A stretch of 55,520 bases of DNA, from NCBI RefSeq assembly GCF_007995015.1, contig NZ_VORB01000012.1, positions 1 to 55,520 of the forward strand. Direction: 5' to 3'. The position numbers and the translations under genes are program-made. Below are positions 1 to 9,367 of the stretch, piece after piece; position 1 is the first letter of the stretch; each line of letters opens with the position of its first letter. This DNA comes from Luteibaculum oceani. GTDB lineage: Bacteria; Bacteroidota; Bacteroidia; Flavobacteriales_D; Luteibaculaceae. The notes under the pieces were generated by a model that worked only from the letters and a program-made list of their open reading frames with translations, did no database searches and had not been told where the DNA came from.

Positions 1-136
1 TTGGCGAATTGGCTTATTGGCTAATTAGCACGCCCGCGGCCTTGGCTTTTTACGTTGTAATCAAGGCGGTCATCCCGATTGCAGCGAAGCGGAAAGAGGG
101 ATCCCGTAAGCCATATTCGAATTCAGGGAAAAACCC

Positions 137-236
137 TTCATCAATTTATCTTTCATCAGTTCATCCATTCATCCTTCATCACTTCATCCATTCACCCCCC
201 TACACCACCTATGAACTATGAGCTACGAGCTATGAA
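137..236. repeat. Degenerate short direct repeats (TTCATC and CTATGAA types)
   Basis: About ten copies of TTCATC/TTCATCC-like hexamers to heptamers lie between 137 and 200. They are followed at 208-236 by four imperfect CTATGAA / CTATGAG / CTACGAG / CTATGAA units. Neither is in a credible reading frame. Dispersed-repeat status cannot be tested with one window. Confidence 0.5.
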
Positions 237-308
237 CAAAATAAAACCACCCAAATAAGATTCCGACCATACAGGCATTTATGCGCTTCTTTATCCTTAG
301 TGTTGGTC

Positions 309-316
309 TATATTTG
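309..316 (+). promoter_or_regulatory. Putative -7 box of S46 peptidase gene
   Basis: TATATTTG matches the Bacteroidota sigma-A -7 consensus TAnnTTTG exactly and lies 26 bases upstream of the ATG. No clear TTTG-type -33 box is visible at the usual spacing. Confidence 0.45.
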
Positions 317-342
317 CGGCCAAACAATACAATTACCATTTC

Positions 343-2553
343 ATGAAAAGAATATTAGTTGTTCTACTAGCAACACTATTTATCGCTCCGGCTGTTAAGG
401 CCGATGAAGGTATGTGGTTACCGCTACTTATTAAGCGACTTAACTATGCCGATATGAAAGCCAAAGGGCTTCAATTAACTGCAGAAGAAATTTACTCAGT
501 TAACAATTCAAGTTTAAAAGATGCCATTGTTATGCTTTCTGGCGGTTCATGTACTGCCGAGGCTATCTCTCCAAATGGTTTATTACTTACAAACCACCAC
601 TGTGCATACGGTGCGGTTCAGGCACAATCATCTACCGAAAATAATTACCTAGAGGAAGGATTTTGGGCCAAGTCTTACGACGAAGAGCTTCCAAATGCTG
701 GTATGACTGCATCTTTCCTTGTTCGTATGGAAGATGTTACCAACCAAATTTTAAGTGAACTTACCGATGATATGACCGAAGCTGAACGCGATGCTAAAAT
801 TGCTGAGGTATCTAAAGGAATTCAAGAAAAAGCAATTGAAGGTACAGTATACGATGCTAGAGTGAAATCTTTTTTCAACGGAAATGAATTTTACCTTTTC
901 GTTTATACCACATACCGCGACGTACGCTTAGCAGGTATTCCACCAGAAGCAATAGGAAAATTTGGTGGTGATACTGACAACTGGATGTGGCCTCGTCACA
1001 CGGGTGACTTTGCTCTTCTTCGTGTGTATGGAGATGCAGAAGGAAACCCATCTGATTTCAGTAAAGAGAACCAGCCTATCCAACCAAAGCACTTCCTACC
1101 TATTTCTATTAAAGGTGTTAAAGAAGGTGACTATGCGATGGTAATGGGTTACCCGGGTTCTACCGACAGATACCTTTCATCTTATGGAGTACAAATGGAG
1201 CTGGACTACAGACAGCCAACCATTGTAGAAATTAGAGATACCAAGCTTAACACCATGAAAAAATTCATGGATCAAGATAAAGCGGTTAGAATTCAGTACG
1301 CTTCGAAGTATGCTTCAATTTCTAACTATTGGAAATATTTTATCGGACAACAAAAGCAGTTGAAACAAAATAATGTTTACGACAAAAAGGTTGCACTTGA
1401 GAATGAATTTAAGGCTTGGTTGGATAAGAATCCTGAGAAAAATGCTAAGTATGGTGAGGCACTTAAGTTAATGGAAGAGGGAATTAACGAACTTTCTAAG
1501 ACTGCCATTGCAGGAACCTACCTTATTGAAGCTGGAATTACTGGGGCAAACCCAATTCTTTTTGCTTTCCGTGCACAACGTATGTTGGAGCCAGTTATTA
1601 ACGATGCATCTATGATGGAGTCGGTTAAACCAAAACTTGAGCAACTTGCAGAAGGTAATTTCAAAGATTTCCACGGTCCACTTGAAAAAGAGTTATACAG
1701 GCAAATGCTTGAAATGTACATCGCTAATGTTCCTGCAGACCAACTTCCTGACTACATCAAAGAAGTTGTAGTTGGAAAATACAAAGGAGATGTAGACAAG
1801 TACATAAGCAAAACATGGGATAAATCTATTTACACCAGTAAAGCTCGATTTGAAGCCTTCTTAAAATCTCCAAGTCAAAAGGTACTTGACGCAGATGAAA
1901 TCGGAAAAGCTTCTTCAAACTTCCTTAGCCTTTATTTCGCTAGCAACGAAATGAATAAGGAAGCTAATGCAAAGCTGGATAAAGGAAACCGTCTTTTTGT
2001 AGCTGGATTAAGAGAAATGAATCCAAACAAAAAATACTACCCAGATGCTAACTCAACCATGCGTTTAACTTATGGAACGGTTGGTTCTTACGAGCCTGCT
2101 GATGGAGTTAAATACAACTATTACACTACTCTAGAAGGGGTAATGCAGAAAGAAGATGCTACCAATCCAGAATTTATTGTACCAGCAAAGCTTTCTTCGC
2201 TATACGGGAAAAAAGATTTTGGAAGATATGCTAACGAAAAAGGAGAGCTTGTGACTTGTTTCATCACCAACAACGATATTACAGGTGGAAACTCAGGATC
2301 TCCAGTAATTAACGCCAACGGAGAGCTTATTGGTTGTGCATTCGATGGCAACTGGGAAGCAATGTCTGGAGACATTTCTTTTGAAACAGAAATTCAGAGA
2401 ACCATTTGTGTGGATGCCAGATATATCCTTTTCGTAATCGATAAGATGGCTGGAGCTCAAAACATTATCAATGAATTAAATATTGTTGAAAGACCAGCCA
2501 AAACTGCGATTCCTCAACCTATGGAGGAAGTAGAAATGGGAATGGCTGAATAA
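343..2553 (+). CDS. S46 family dipeptidyl-peptidase, DPP7-like
   Basis: Serine exopeptidase that removes dipeptides from peptide N-termini, expected in the periplasm or at the outer membrane, feeding amino-acid catabolism. At 736 aa it has the normal family length. An N-terminal signal peptide (about residues 1-20, ending VKA) is followed by the catalytic triad motifs: TNHHC with His85/His86, DNWMWPRHTGD ending at Asp222, and GGNSGSP with Ser651. Eighteen residues after the serine the motif reads FDGNW. In the characterised family this position is Gly in DPP7 (hydrophobic P1) and Arg in DPP11 (acidic P1), so the sequence indicates DPP7-type specificity. A hairpin terminator follows, so it is probably monocistronic. 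Family call is firm; subtype rests on one residue. Confidence 0.95.
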   Translation: MKRILVVLLATLFIAPAVKADEGMWLPLLIKRLNYADMKAKGLQLTAEEIYSVNNSSLKDAIVMLSGGSCTAEAISPNGLLLTNHHCAYGAVQAQSSTENNYLEEGFWAKSYDEELPNAGMTASFLVRMEDVTNQILSELTDDMTEAERDAKIAEVSKGIQEKAIEGTVYDARVKSFFNGNEFYLFVYTTYRDVRLAGIPPEAIGKFGGDTDNWMWPRHTGDFALLRVYGDAEGNPSDFSKENQPIQPKHFLPISIKGVKEGDYAMVMGYPGSTDRYLSSYGVQMELDYRQPTIVEIRDTKLNTMKKFMDQDKAVRIQYASKYASISNYWKYFIGQQKQLKQNNVYDKKVALENEFKAWLDKNPEKNAKYGEALKLMEEGINELSKTAIAGTYLIEAGITGANPILFAFRAQRMLEPVINDASMMESVKPKLEQLAEGNFKDFHGPLEKELYRQMLEMYIANVPADQLPDYIKEVVVGKYKGDVDKYISKTWDKSIYTSKARFEAFLKSPSQKVLDADEIGKASSNFLSLYFASNEMNKEANAKLDKGNRLFVAGLREMNPNKKYYPDANSTMRLTYGTVGSYEPADGVKYNYYTTLEGVMQKEDATNPEFIVPAKLSSLYGKKDFGRYANEKGELVTCFITNNDITGGNSGSPVINANGELIGCAFDGNWEAMSGDISFETEIQRTICVDARYILFVIDKMAGAQNIINELNIVERPAKTAIPQPMEEVEMGMAE

Positions 2554-2574
2554 AATTTCCTCAATCCATTTTTT

Positions 2575-2606
2575 AAACCCCGTGCTACTGTAGTACGGGG
2601 TTTTTT
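2575..2606 (+). terminator. Rho-independent terminator after S46 peptidase
   Basis: AAACCCCGT (2575-2583) pairs perfectly with ACGGGGTTT (2595-2603); the stem continues through G-T, C-G, T-A and A-T pairs to a 3-base loop and ends in a run of T. Confidence 0.85.
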
Positions 2607-2760
2607 ATTTCCTTAGTTATTATTGGGTAGCTAATTTTCTCCCCAAAATAGAAATTGAGAAAATTAACACCCACTACACTCCTACCAATTCTTTCTTATT
2701 GAGACTCCCTTTTCATTTCAACCATTCTTGTAGTGTATATTTAGCCTTCAATTTGAGGAA

Positions 2761-4155
2761 ATGGCTAGTAGAAAAAACATCTGGAAAGCGCTTAAAGACG
2801 CCATTAAAGGCAGTGAAGTAGACTATACAAAAATCGACTTAAAAAAAGCCATTTTTCTTCTTGCTGTGCCCATGATACTCGAGTTGGTAATGGAGTCCAC
2901 ATTTGCCGTGGTGGACATATATTTTGTGGGAAAGCTTGGGGCTGAGGCAGTGGCAACCGTTGGCTTAACCGAGACCTATCTTTTCCTACTCTACTCCGTT
3001 GCAATGGGTTTATCAATGGGAGTTACTGCTATAATTGCCAGAAGAGTTGGCGAGAAGAGGCAAAGCGAAGCAGGTATAGCTGCCAACCAGGCCATAATTA
3101 TAGGTCTTCTATGCTCAATTCCTTTCGCCATTGCTGGATTATTTTTCTCCAAAGAGTTACTAGCACTTATGGGGGCTAGCCAATGGACGCTAAATCAAGG
3201 CTATACCTATGCCCAGTGGATGCTTGGTGGAAACGTGGTAATTATGTTGCTATTCGTTATAAATGCCATTTTTCGTGGAGCTGGTGATGCAGCAATCGCC
3301 ATGCGTGTGTTATGGCTATCAAACGGATTAAACATTATCCTCGATCCTGTTCTCATTTTTGGTTTGGGTCCCATTCCGGCCTTTGGAATTGAGGGAGCAG
3401 CCATAGCGACTAATTTAGGAAGAGGAATAGGGGTACTTTTCCAATTGTACGTTCTATTCAAAGGAAGCAAACATCTTAAGCCGCGTTTAGACCAGTTAAA
3501 ATGGAAGAGCTCCGTTGCCCTAAACATCTTAAAAACTTCAATTGGCGGAATAGGGCAAATGATAATATCTATGACATCGTGGATATTCTTGATGCGAATA
3601 CTGGCAGATGTTGGAGAAGCTGCCGTTGCGGGAGCTACCATTTCCATCCGACTTATGATGTTTACACTTATGCCTGCCTGGGGATTATCTAACGCAGCAG
3701 CAACTTTGGTGGGGCAAAATCTTGGGGCAAAACAACCCGATAGAGCAGAAACTACCGTTTGGAAAATAGGCTATTACAATATGGGATTTCTCATTTTGGT
3801 ATCCATCGTATTCTACTTCTTCAGGGAAAATTTAATCGGAATATTCACCACGGATACGGAAGTTATTCGAATAGGATCTGAGTGGTTGAAAATTCTTTCC
3901 TACTCCTATTTTATTTATGGATGGTGGATGGTGGCGGTACAGGCATTCAATGGAGCCGGTGACACCAAGACGCCTACAAAAATTAACGTGGTTTTCTTCT
4001 GGCTAATACAAATACCACTGGCTTATTTATTGGCAATTTATTTCGATTGGAAATCGAGCGGTGTATTCTGGGCGGTATTTTTCTCCGAAGCGGGAGTTGG
4101 TCTGTTTACCTTATGGCTTTTTAGCAAAGGAAAATGGAAAAGTACAAGCGTATAG
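2761..4155 (+). CDS. MATE family multidrug/Na+ antiporter
   Basis: Inner-membrane cation-coupled exporter of the MATE (NorM/DinF-like) superfamily, predicted to expel organic cations or drugs. The 464 aa length and two homologous halves of about six hydrophobic segments each fit the family. The N-terminal stretch with FLLAVPMILELVMESTFAVV and the following GKLGAEAVATVGL, and the second-half equivalent around GQMIISMTSWIFLMRI, are typical MATE repeats. A -7-like box (TATATTTA, 2736-2743) precedes the ATG. The next gene is convergent with only about 43 bases between them. Substrate cannot be told from sequence. Confidence 0.93.
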   Translation: MASRKNIWKALKDAIKGSEVDYTKIDLKKAIFLLAVPMILELVMESTFAVVDIYFVGKLGAEAVATVGLTETYLFLLYSVAMGLSMGVTAIIARRVGEKRQSEAGIAANQAIIIGLLCSIPFAIAGLFFSKELLALMGASQWTLNQGYTYAQWMLGGNVVIMLLFVINAIFRGAGDAAIAMRVLWLSNGLNIILDPVLIFGLGPIPAFGIEGAAIATNLGRGIGVLFQLYVLFKGSKHLKPRLDQLKWKSSVALNILKTSIGGIGQMIISMTSWIFLMRILADVGEAAVAGATISIRLMMFTLMPAWGLSNAAATLVGQNLGAKQPDRAETTVWKIGYYNMGFLILVSIVFYFFRENLIGIFTTDTEVIRIGSEWLKILSYSYFIYGWWMVAVQAFNGAGDTKTPTKINVVFFWLIQIPLAYLLAIYFDWKSSGVFWAVFFSEAGVGLFTLWLFSKGKWKSTSV

Positions 4156-4198
4156 CACAGGGAAGGGGTGGTAAACTATAATCTTAATTAAATGCCTT

Positions 4199-4495
4199 TC
4201 AACTTCCCGCAATAACACTTCCAAAAATCCCTACCGCCAATTCTAGCCATAGCAATATAAATGTAAAAAGAACTAGGGCAATAATTATAAGTCGTTTACC
4301 CTTGTTTGTTATCCCATTGCGAATAATTGCAAGTGACATACCTAAGCCCGAAACTAAAATTCCTGCCACTAAGAAATCCATCCCCGACCAATTTACCTGA
4401 TCCGAAATTCCCATTGCAATGAATGGAATTACCAAAATAAAAAGGGTAAATCCTGCTACGGTAAGAAGTTGTTTTAACGTAATCTGAATCATCAT
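4199..4495 (-). CDS. Small three-helix membrane protein, unknown
   Basis: Unrecognised 98-aa protein with three hydrophobic segments and short charged loops, expected in the inner membrane. The frame extends upstream to 4546, but only through a TTG and residues that do not look like a protein N-terminus. The tandem ATG ATG at 4495/4492 directly before the first hydrophobic helix is the better start. It lies 54 bases downstream of the ABC-type permease gene on the same strand and may be co-transcribed with it. No function can be inferred. Confidence 0.6.
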   Translation of the reverse strand: MMIQITLKQLLTVAGFTLFILVIPFIAMGISDQVNWSGMDFLVAGILVSGLGMSLAIIRNGITNKGKRLIIIALVLFTFILLWLELAVGIFGSVIAGS

Positions 4496-4549
4496 TTTAG
4501 GCTTTATCCAATAAAACGAAAGAATCCGCCAAATGGTACAAACCAAGAA

Positions 4550-5797
4550 TTAATTGCTTCGAATGGCGATTACGGGATCAAGCCTAGAAGCAAAGAACGC
4601 AGGTACAATACCAGACAACACTCCGATGGTGGCAGAAATTCCCACTCCAAGCAAAATATTCTTAAAACTTAATGCCAACTCAAAGTCAGTAAAGGTGCTA
4701 ACGGTTACGGTCATTAAGAAAATCACAAACAAGCCTATTAATCCACCTACAACGGCTAGGAAAGCGGCCTCGAATAGAAATTGCAGCAGGATAAAATAAT
4801 TCTTCGCGCCTAATGCTTTTTGAATACCTATTAGGTTTGTGCGCTCTTTTACCGACACAAACATAATGTTGGCTATGGAAAATCCACCTACAATAATAGA
4901 CAGGAACCCAATTAAGAAACCTGCCATATTTACTACCCCAAAGAATTCATCGAGTTGATTATTAATCAAGGAGGATTCATTTAATGCAAAATCGCTTTCC
5001 TCTTTGGGTTTTATTCTCCGGATAGCACGCATGGTGCCTTCCAACTCATCTTTTAATTGGTCGTTAGAAATTCCAGCAGCCGCTTTAACCATAATGGCCG
5101 CATCAACATTTCTAACATTGGTTAAGGATTTTGCAAAGTTTACGGGTACAACAACGGTCTCGTCTGCAGAGTTTCCAAAAATGCCATCTCCCTCTTTCTC
5201 CAGTACACCTATTATGGTAACTCTTAAGCCGGCTATTTTAATTTCCTTTAGCAGGGCTAATTCTGAATCCCCAAAAAAGTTCTCGGCAATTCCGTATCCT
5301 ACTATTGCCAACGGGCTTCCCCCTCTAATTTCTTTATCGGTAAAGTATCTTCCAGAGCTAATACTCAAATTTTTAACCTTGTCGTAGCCAGTGGAAACCG
5401 CATTAACACTAACCCCTTGTAGGGTAGCCTTTCCGTACTCTACCTTTCTTCTAAATTCACCAGTGTATGCTATTCCGAGTACAGGAAGATCGTAAGCTTC
5501 GAGTAATCTAACCTCCGAAGGAAGCGGTTGAGGGCGCTTAAAAAACTTCCACCACTCATAGTTAGGCCCTCCACCCCAAGGCCATTTTTGGATAAAAATT
5601 ACATCATCACCCAATGTTGCAACTCCATCTCTAATTCCTTTTTCCAGAGAATCTACTAGGGTTAAAACACTTATAATGGCAAAAATACCAATGGTTATCC
5701 CCAATAGCGACAACAGAGAACGCAACTTATTTAACACCAATCCCTGATATGCAAATACCCAACTTTCCTTGAGAAGCTTCAGTAAAATCATGCCCAA
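4550..5797 (-). CDS. MacB/FtsX-type ABC transporter permease
   Basis: Inner-membrane permease of the MacB-like ABC family (415 aa). One N-terminal transmembrane helix (about residues 25-50) is followed by a periplasmic MacB_PCD domain (about 50-270) and a C-terminal FtsX domain with three helices (about 285-410). The start of the FtsX core, IIVGGFSIANIMFVSVKER, is characteristic. Such proteins work with a MacB-type ATPase in mechanotransmission or lipoprotein/peptide export. No ATPase gene adjoins it, so the partner must be elsewhere. Divergent from purH. Confidence 0.9.
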   Translation of the reverse strand: MGMILLKLLKESWVFAYQGLVLNKLRSLLSLLGITIGIFAIISVLTLVDSLEKGIRDGVATLGDDVIFIQKWPWGGGPNYEWWKFFKRPQPLPSEVRLLEAYDLPVLGIAYTGEFRRKVEYGKATLQGVSVNAVSTGYDKVKNLSISSGRYFTDKEIRGGSPLAIVGYGIAENFFGDSELALLKEIKIAGLRVTIIGVLEKEGDGIFGNSADETVVVPVNFAKSLTNVRNVDAAIMVKAAAGISNDQLKDELEGTMRAIRRIKPKEESDFALNESSLINNQLDEFFGVVNMAGFLIGFLSIIVGGFSIANIMFVSVKERTNLIGIQKALGAKNYFILLQFLFEAAFLAVVGGLIGLFVIFLMTVTVSTFTDFELALSFKNILLGVGISATIGVLSGIVPAFFASRLDPVIAIRSN

Positions 5798-5906
5798 ATA
5801 TCCATTAAAAGCATCAAAAATCGCTACCGATTATCACAACTATTTTCCTCCCAGGAAAAAATGCAGCAAAATCTTTGCTATCGAACGCAAAACGGGGCCT
5901 TACAAA

Positions 5907-5938
5907 TTGGTAATTAAGGAACTAAAGCAGTAATATTG
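5907..5938 (+). promoter_or_regulatory. Putative purH promoter
   Basis: TTG at 5907-5909 and TAATATTG at 5931-5938 (7 of 8 to TAnnTTTG counting the two free positions) with a 21-base spacer, 19 bases before the purH ATG. Confidence 0.45.
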
Positions 5939-5957
5939 CACTATTTTTCAGAGATTC

Positions 5958-7490
5958 ATGTCAAAAGTAAAGCCAGTTAGATCCGCACTCATTTCTGTTT
6001 TTAACAAAGAAGGATTAGAACCCATCTTAGATGAGTTAAGAGCTCATGATGTTGCGATATACTCTACCGGAGGAACTCAAAAATTTATTGAAGATTACGG
6101 TTGTGAGGTAATTCCTGTGGAAGCTTTAACCGCGTATCCATCTATTTTAGGGGGGAGAGTAAAAACTTTACATCCAAAAATATTCGGTGGGATATTAGGT
6201 AGACGTGAAAACGATAGTGATATCCAGGAGATGCAGGAATACCAAATTCCTGAAATTGATTTGGTAATTGTAGATCTATATCCATTCGAAGATACCGTTG
6301 CTCAAGGGTTGAGTCATCAGGAAATCATTGAAAAAATTGACATCGGTGGAATTTCTCTTATTCGCGGTGCAGCAAAGAACTTTAACGATGTAGCCATTGT
6401 TGCTTCGAAACAGCAATACGGCGATCTTCTTGATAGTTTGAAAGCCCATCAAGGGGGTACAACCGAGGAAGTAAGAAGAAATCTAGCCACTTCGGCATTT
6501 AATGTTTCTTCGCACTACGATACTGCAATATTCAACTGGTTCAACCAAGGAAATAACGGATCGAGTTTAAAGCTTAGCGAAACCTATTCTACCCCACTTC
6601 GCTATGGAGAAAACCCACACCAAGCAGCAGCTTATTACGGGAATTTAGATGCTTGTTTCGAGCAATTAAATGGTAAAGAACTTTCTTACAATAACTTATT
6701 AGATCTAGATGCTGCCCTTGCACTTGTTGAGGATTTTGGCACCGAAAAACCAGTTTTTGCGGTGATAAAACACAACAATGCCTGTGGTTTTGCACAAAGA
6801 AACAGCGTATTAGAGGCATGGAAAGATGCCCTTGCAGGTGATCCAGTTTCTGCTTTTGGTGGAATTTTAGCCTGTAATCAAAAAATTGATAAAGCCACCG
6901 CCGAGGAGGTAAACAAACTATTCTTCGAGATTTTGGTAGCACCTGATTTTGATGCAGACGCATTAGAAATTCTCGCTGCAAAGAAAAATCGCAGGATTTT
7001 AAAACTTAAGGACTTTACTAGAAACCCTAAACACGTAAGAACTGTGTTAAATGGGTACTTAGTTCAGGATATCGACAACATTGCAGACCGCAAAGAGTCG
7101 TTTGAATTAAAAACTAAAAAAGCTGCAACCGAACAAGAGTTGTTGGATATGGAGTTTGCAAACAAACTTGTAAAACACACCAAGTCTAACGCAATTGTAT
7201 TAGTTAAAAACGGGCAGCTTTTGGCTAGCGGAACCGGCCAAACAAGTCGTGTAGATGCGCTACAACAAGCTATACACAAGGCTGGAACGTTTAATTTTTC
7301 ATTAGAAGGTGCTGTTATGGCATCCGATGCCTTCTTCCCTTTCCCCGACTGTGTTGAAATTGCTCACAAAGCAGGAATAACAGCGGTTATACAACCGGGA
7401 GGAAGTATTAAAGACGAACTTTCTATTAAATTTTGTGACGATAACGGTATGGCTATGGTCTTTACTGGTAACCGTCACTTTAAACATTGA
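5958..7490 (+). CDS. purH: Bifunctional AICAR transformylase / IMP cyclohydrolase
   Basis: Catalyses the last two steps of de novo purine synthesis: formylation of AICAR by 10-formyl-THF, then ring closure to IMP. The N-terminal MGS-like cyclohydrolase domain (about 1-150) has YSTGGT, GGRVKTLHPK and a DLYPF motif. The C-terminal AICARFT domain has the RYGENPHQ motif and the catalytic Lys271-His272 pair in KHNNACGFA. The 510 aa length is normal. It sits 15 bases upstream of mreB on the same strand, so purine synthesis and the rod-shape genes may share a transcript. Confidence 0.97.
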   Translation: MSKVKPVRSALISVFNKEGLEPILDELRAHDVAIYSTGGTQKFIEDYGCEVIPVEALTAYPSILGGRVKTLHPKIFGGILGRRENDSDIQEMQEYQIPEIDLVIVDLYPFEDTVAQGLSHQEIIEKIDIGGISLIRGAAKNFNDVAIVASKQQYGDLLDSLKAHQGGTTEEVRRNLATSAFNVSSHYDTAIFNWFNQGNNGSSLKLSETYSTPLRYGENPHQAAAYYGNLDACFEQLNGKELSYNNLLDLDAALALVEDFGTEKPVFAVIKHNNACGFAQRNSVLEAWKDALAGDPVSAFGGILACNQKIDKATAEEVNKLFFEILVAPDFDADALEILAAKKNRRILKLKDFTRNPKHVRTVLNGYLVQDIDNIADRKESFELKTKKAATEQELLDMEFANKLVKHTKSNAIVLVKNGQLLASGTGQTSRVDALQQAIHKAGTFNFSLEGAVMASDAFFPFPDCVEIAHKAGITAVIQPGGSIKDELSIKFCDDNGMAMVFTGNRHFKH

Positions 7491-7505
7491 TATCACCATT
7501 AAGCA

Positions 7506-8531
7506 ATGGGTTGGAAAAACTTATTTACGCAGGAAATTGCCATTGACCTTGGTACCGCGAACACATTAATTATTTACAACGACAAAGTTGTTGTAGACGA
7601 ACCATCAATTGTTGCTCAAGACCGTGCAACGTCTAAGGTGATTGCCATTGGAAGGCAAGCACAAAAGATGCATGGTAAAACGCACGAAAACATTAAAACC
7701 ATCCGCCCACTTAAAGACGGTGTAATTGCAGATTTTTATGCTGCAGAGCACATGATTCGTGGATTCATTAAAATGATCTATTCGGGAAGCAGAGTTTTTA
7801 CTCCAGCCCTAAGAATGGTGATTTGTATTCCATCTGGAATTACTGAGGTGGAAAAAAGAGCGGTAAAGGATTCTGCAGAGCACGCCGGTGCTAAGGAAGT
7901 GTACTTGATTCACGAGCCTATGGCAGCAGCAATAGGTATTGGAATTGATGTGGAAGAACCTATGGGTAACATGATTATCGATATAGGTGGAGGTACATCA
8001 GAAATTGCTGTAATTGCGCTGGGTGGTATCGTTTGTGATAAATCTATCCGTGTTGCTGGAGATGAATTTACCAACGACATTGAAGAATATATGCGTCGCC
8101 AACACAACATCTTAATTGGTGAGCGTACTGCGGAGAAAATTAAAATTGAAGTAGGTGCTGCGCTAGACCAACTAGACAATCCACCAGAAGACTACGCGGT
8201 TAGAGGTAGAGACCTTATGACTGGGGTTCCCAAAGAAATAATGGTAACCTACTCCGAAATTGCACACGCACTAGATAAGAGTATTGCAAAAATTGAGGAG
8301 GCTATTCTTACCGCATTAGAAATGACTCCACCTGAACTTTCAGCTGATATCTACAAAACGGGTATCTATTTAGCAGGAGGTGGTTCCATGCTAAGAGGAT
8401 TAGACAAAAGAATTTCTCAAAAGACTAAATTACCAGTTCACATTGCCGACGACCCTCTTAGAGCCGTTGCACGTGGTACAGGTATAGCCCTTAAAAATAT
8501 CGATAAGTTCAAGTTCTTAATTAGAGACTAG
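7506..8531 (+). CDS. mreB: Rod shape-determining actin homologue MreB
   Basis: Bacterial actin that forms membrane-associated filaments directing lateral cell-wall synthesis. The 341 aa protein has phosphate-1 motif IDLGTANTLI, the phosphate-2 region DIGGGTSEIAVI and the adenosine motif YLAGGGSML. First gene of the shape operon mreB-mreC-mreD-pbp2-rodA, with 15-17 base gaps on both sides and the same strand throughout. Rod-shaped cells are implied. Confidence 0.98.
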   Translation: MGWKNLFTQEIAIDLGTANTLIIYNDKVVVDEPSIVAQDRATSKVIAIGRQAQKMHGKTHENIKTIRPLKDGVIADFYAAEHMIRGFIKMIYSGSRVFTPALRMVICIPSGITEVEKRAVKDSAEHAGAKEVYLIHEPMAAAIGIGIDVEEPMGNMIIDIGGGTSEIAVIALGGIVCDKSIRVAGDEFTNDIEEYMRRQHNILIGERTAEKIKIEVGAALDQLDNPPEDYAVRGRDLMTGVPKEIMVTYSEIAHALDKSIAKIEEAILTALEMTPPELSADIYKTGIYLAGGGSMLRGLDKRISQKTKLPVHIADDPLRAVARGTGIALKNIDKFKFLIRD

Positions 8532-8548
8532 CAACTTAGGAAGAAAAT

Positions 8549-9364
8549 ATGCGTAACGTTTTTGCATTCTTCTACAGAATTAGAGCAGAACTACTTCTTG
8601 TGGTGCTGCTCTTTTTTTGTTTGGGAGGGTTATACCGTTCAGGATCCATGCAACAAGCTGTATTTGCAAAAAATACAGCTGAGGTTTCAGGCTATTTCTA
8701 CGGTCTTAAAAACAACGTAAGTGGATATTTTAATCTGAGAGAGCAAAACCGAAAATTGAACGAGCAAATAGAGCGATTAAAAAATCAATCTAAGGATGCT
8801 TTCGAGGTAATTCCCTCTGAACAATTTGAACAAAACGATACACTTTACAGACAAATCTATATTTACCAAGACGCAGAGGTAATTAATAGCACAGTATCGA
8901 AACCCAGAAACAATCTAACTATAAACCGAGGTCGTTTACACGGGGTAACTGTAGGCCAGGGTGTAATCGCTTCTGAGGGGTTGGTAGGGGTAATAACCAA
9001 GGTCTCGGATAACTATGCAATAGCCATGCCTATTATCAATAATAGGTTTACAGCAAGTGTTGAAATTAAAAATCAAAACTTCTTTGGACTGCTTAGATGG
9101 AATGGAAATGACATTCGCCACGCCAATCTATATGATATGGCAGATTATGCCGATGTTACCGAAGGTGATACGGTTGTTACTCGTGGGGCGTCTGCAATTT
9201 TCCCAAGGGGCATTATGGTTGGAACCATTGAGGAAATAAATAGGAAACCCGAACTAGGCAAATTAGATATTACTGTTAATCTTTCCGTTGATTTTGCTAA
9301 ACTCAGAAATGTGATTTTAGTAAAACATGTGTATAAAGAAGAATTAGAAAACTTAGAAGATTAA
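8549..9364 (+). CDS. mreC: Rod shape-determining protein MreC
   Basis: Bitopic elongasome protein that links MreB/MreD to PBP2. The 271 aa protein has one N-terminal transmembrane helix (about residues 12-30), a coiled coil (about 60-85) and the periplasmic beta-barrel MreC domain, with VTVGQGVIASEGLVGVI and the GDTVVTRGASAIFPRGIMVG stretch typical of the family. Lies 17 bases after mreB and 3 bases before mreD. Confidence 0.95.
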   Translation: MRNVFAFFYRIRAELLLVVLLFFCLGGLYRSGSMQQAVFAKNTAEVSGYFYGLKNNVSGYFNLREQNRKLNEQIERLKNQSKDAFEVIPSEQFEQNDTLYRQIYIYQDAEVINSTVSKPRNNLTINRGRLHGVTVGQGVIASEGLVGVITKVSDNYAIAMPIINNRFTASVEIKNQNFFGLLRWNGNDIRHANLYDMADYADVTEGDTVVTRGASAIFPRGIMVGTIEEINRKPELGKLDITVNLSVDFAKLRNVILVKHVYKEELENLED

Positions 9365-9367
9365 ACC

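Larger units (their letters stand above)
1..342. other. Intergenic region with low-complexity repeats
   Basis: No convincing gene. A 70-codon reading frame at 9-221 has low-complexity composition and no recognisable domain. Positions 137-200 consist of degenerate direct repeats of TTCATC/TTCATCC, and 208-236 of degenerate repeats of CTATGAA/CTACGAG. The stretch 70-110, with a CATCCCGATTGCAGCGAAGC core, resembles dispersed intergenic repeats of Bacteroidota genomes; that is an impression only. The last 35 bases hold the promoter of the next gene. Confidence 0.5.

Noticed and set aside
137-200. Possible CRISPR or satellite array
   Set aside because: Units are only 6-7 bases, degenerate, without spacers of constant size; low-complexity DNA explains it.
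9-221. 70-codon frame at the left edge
   Set aside because: It spans the low-complexity TTCATC repeats, has no domain or signal, and no promoter or coding-like composition.
3207-3647. 146-codon antisense frame inside the MATE gene
   Set aside because: Composition is that of a shadow of a membrane-protein gene; the plus-strand gene is certain.
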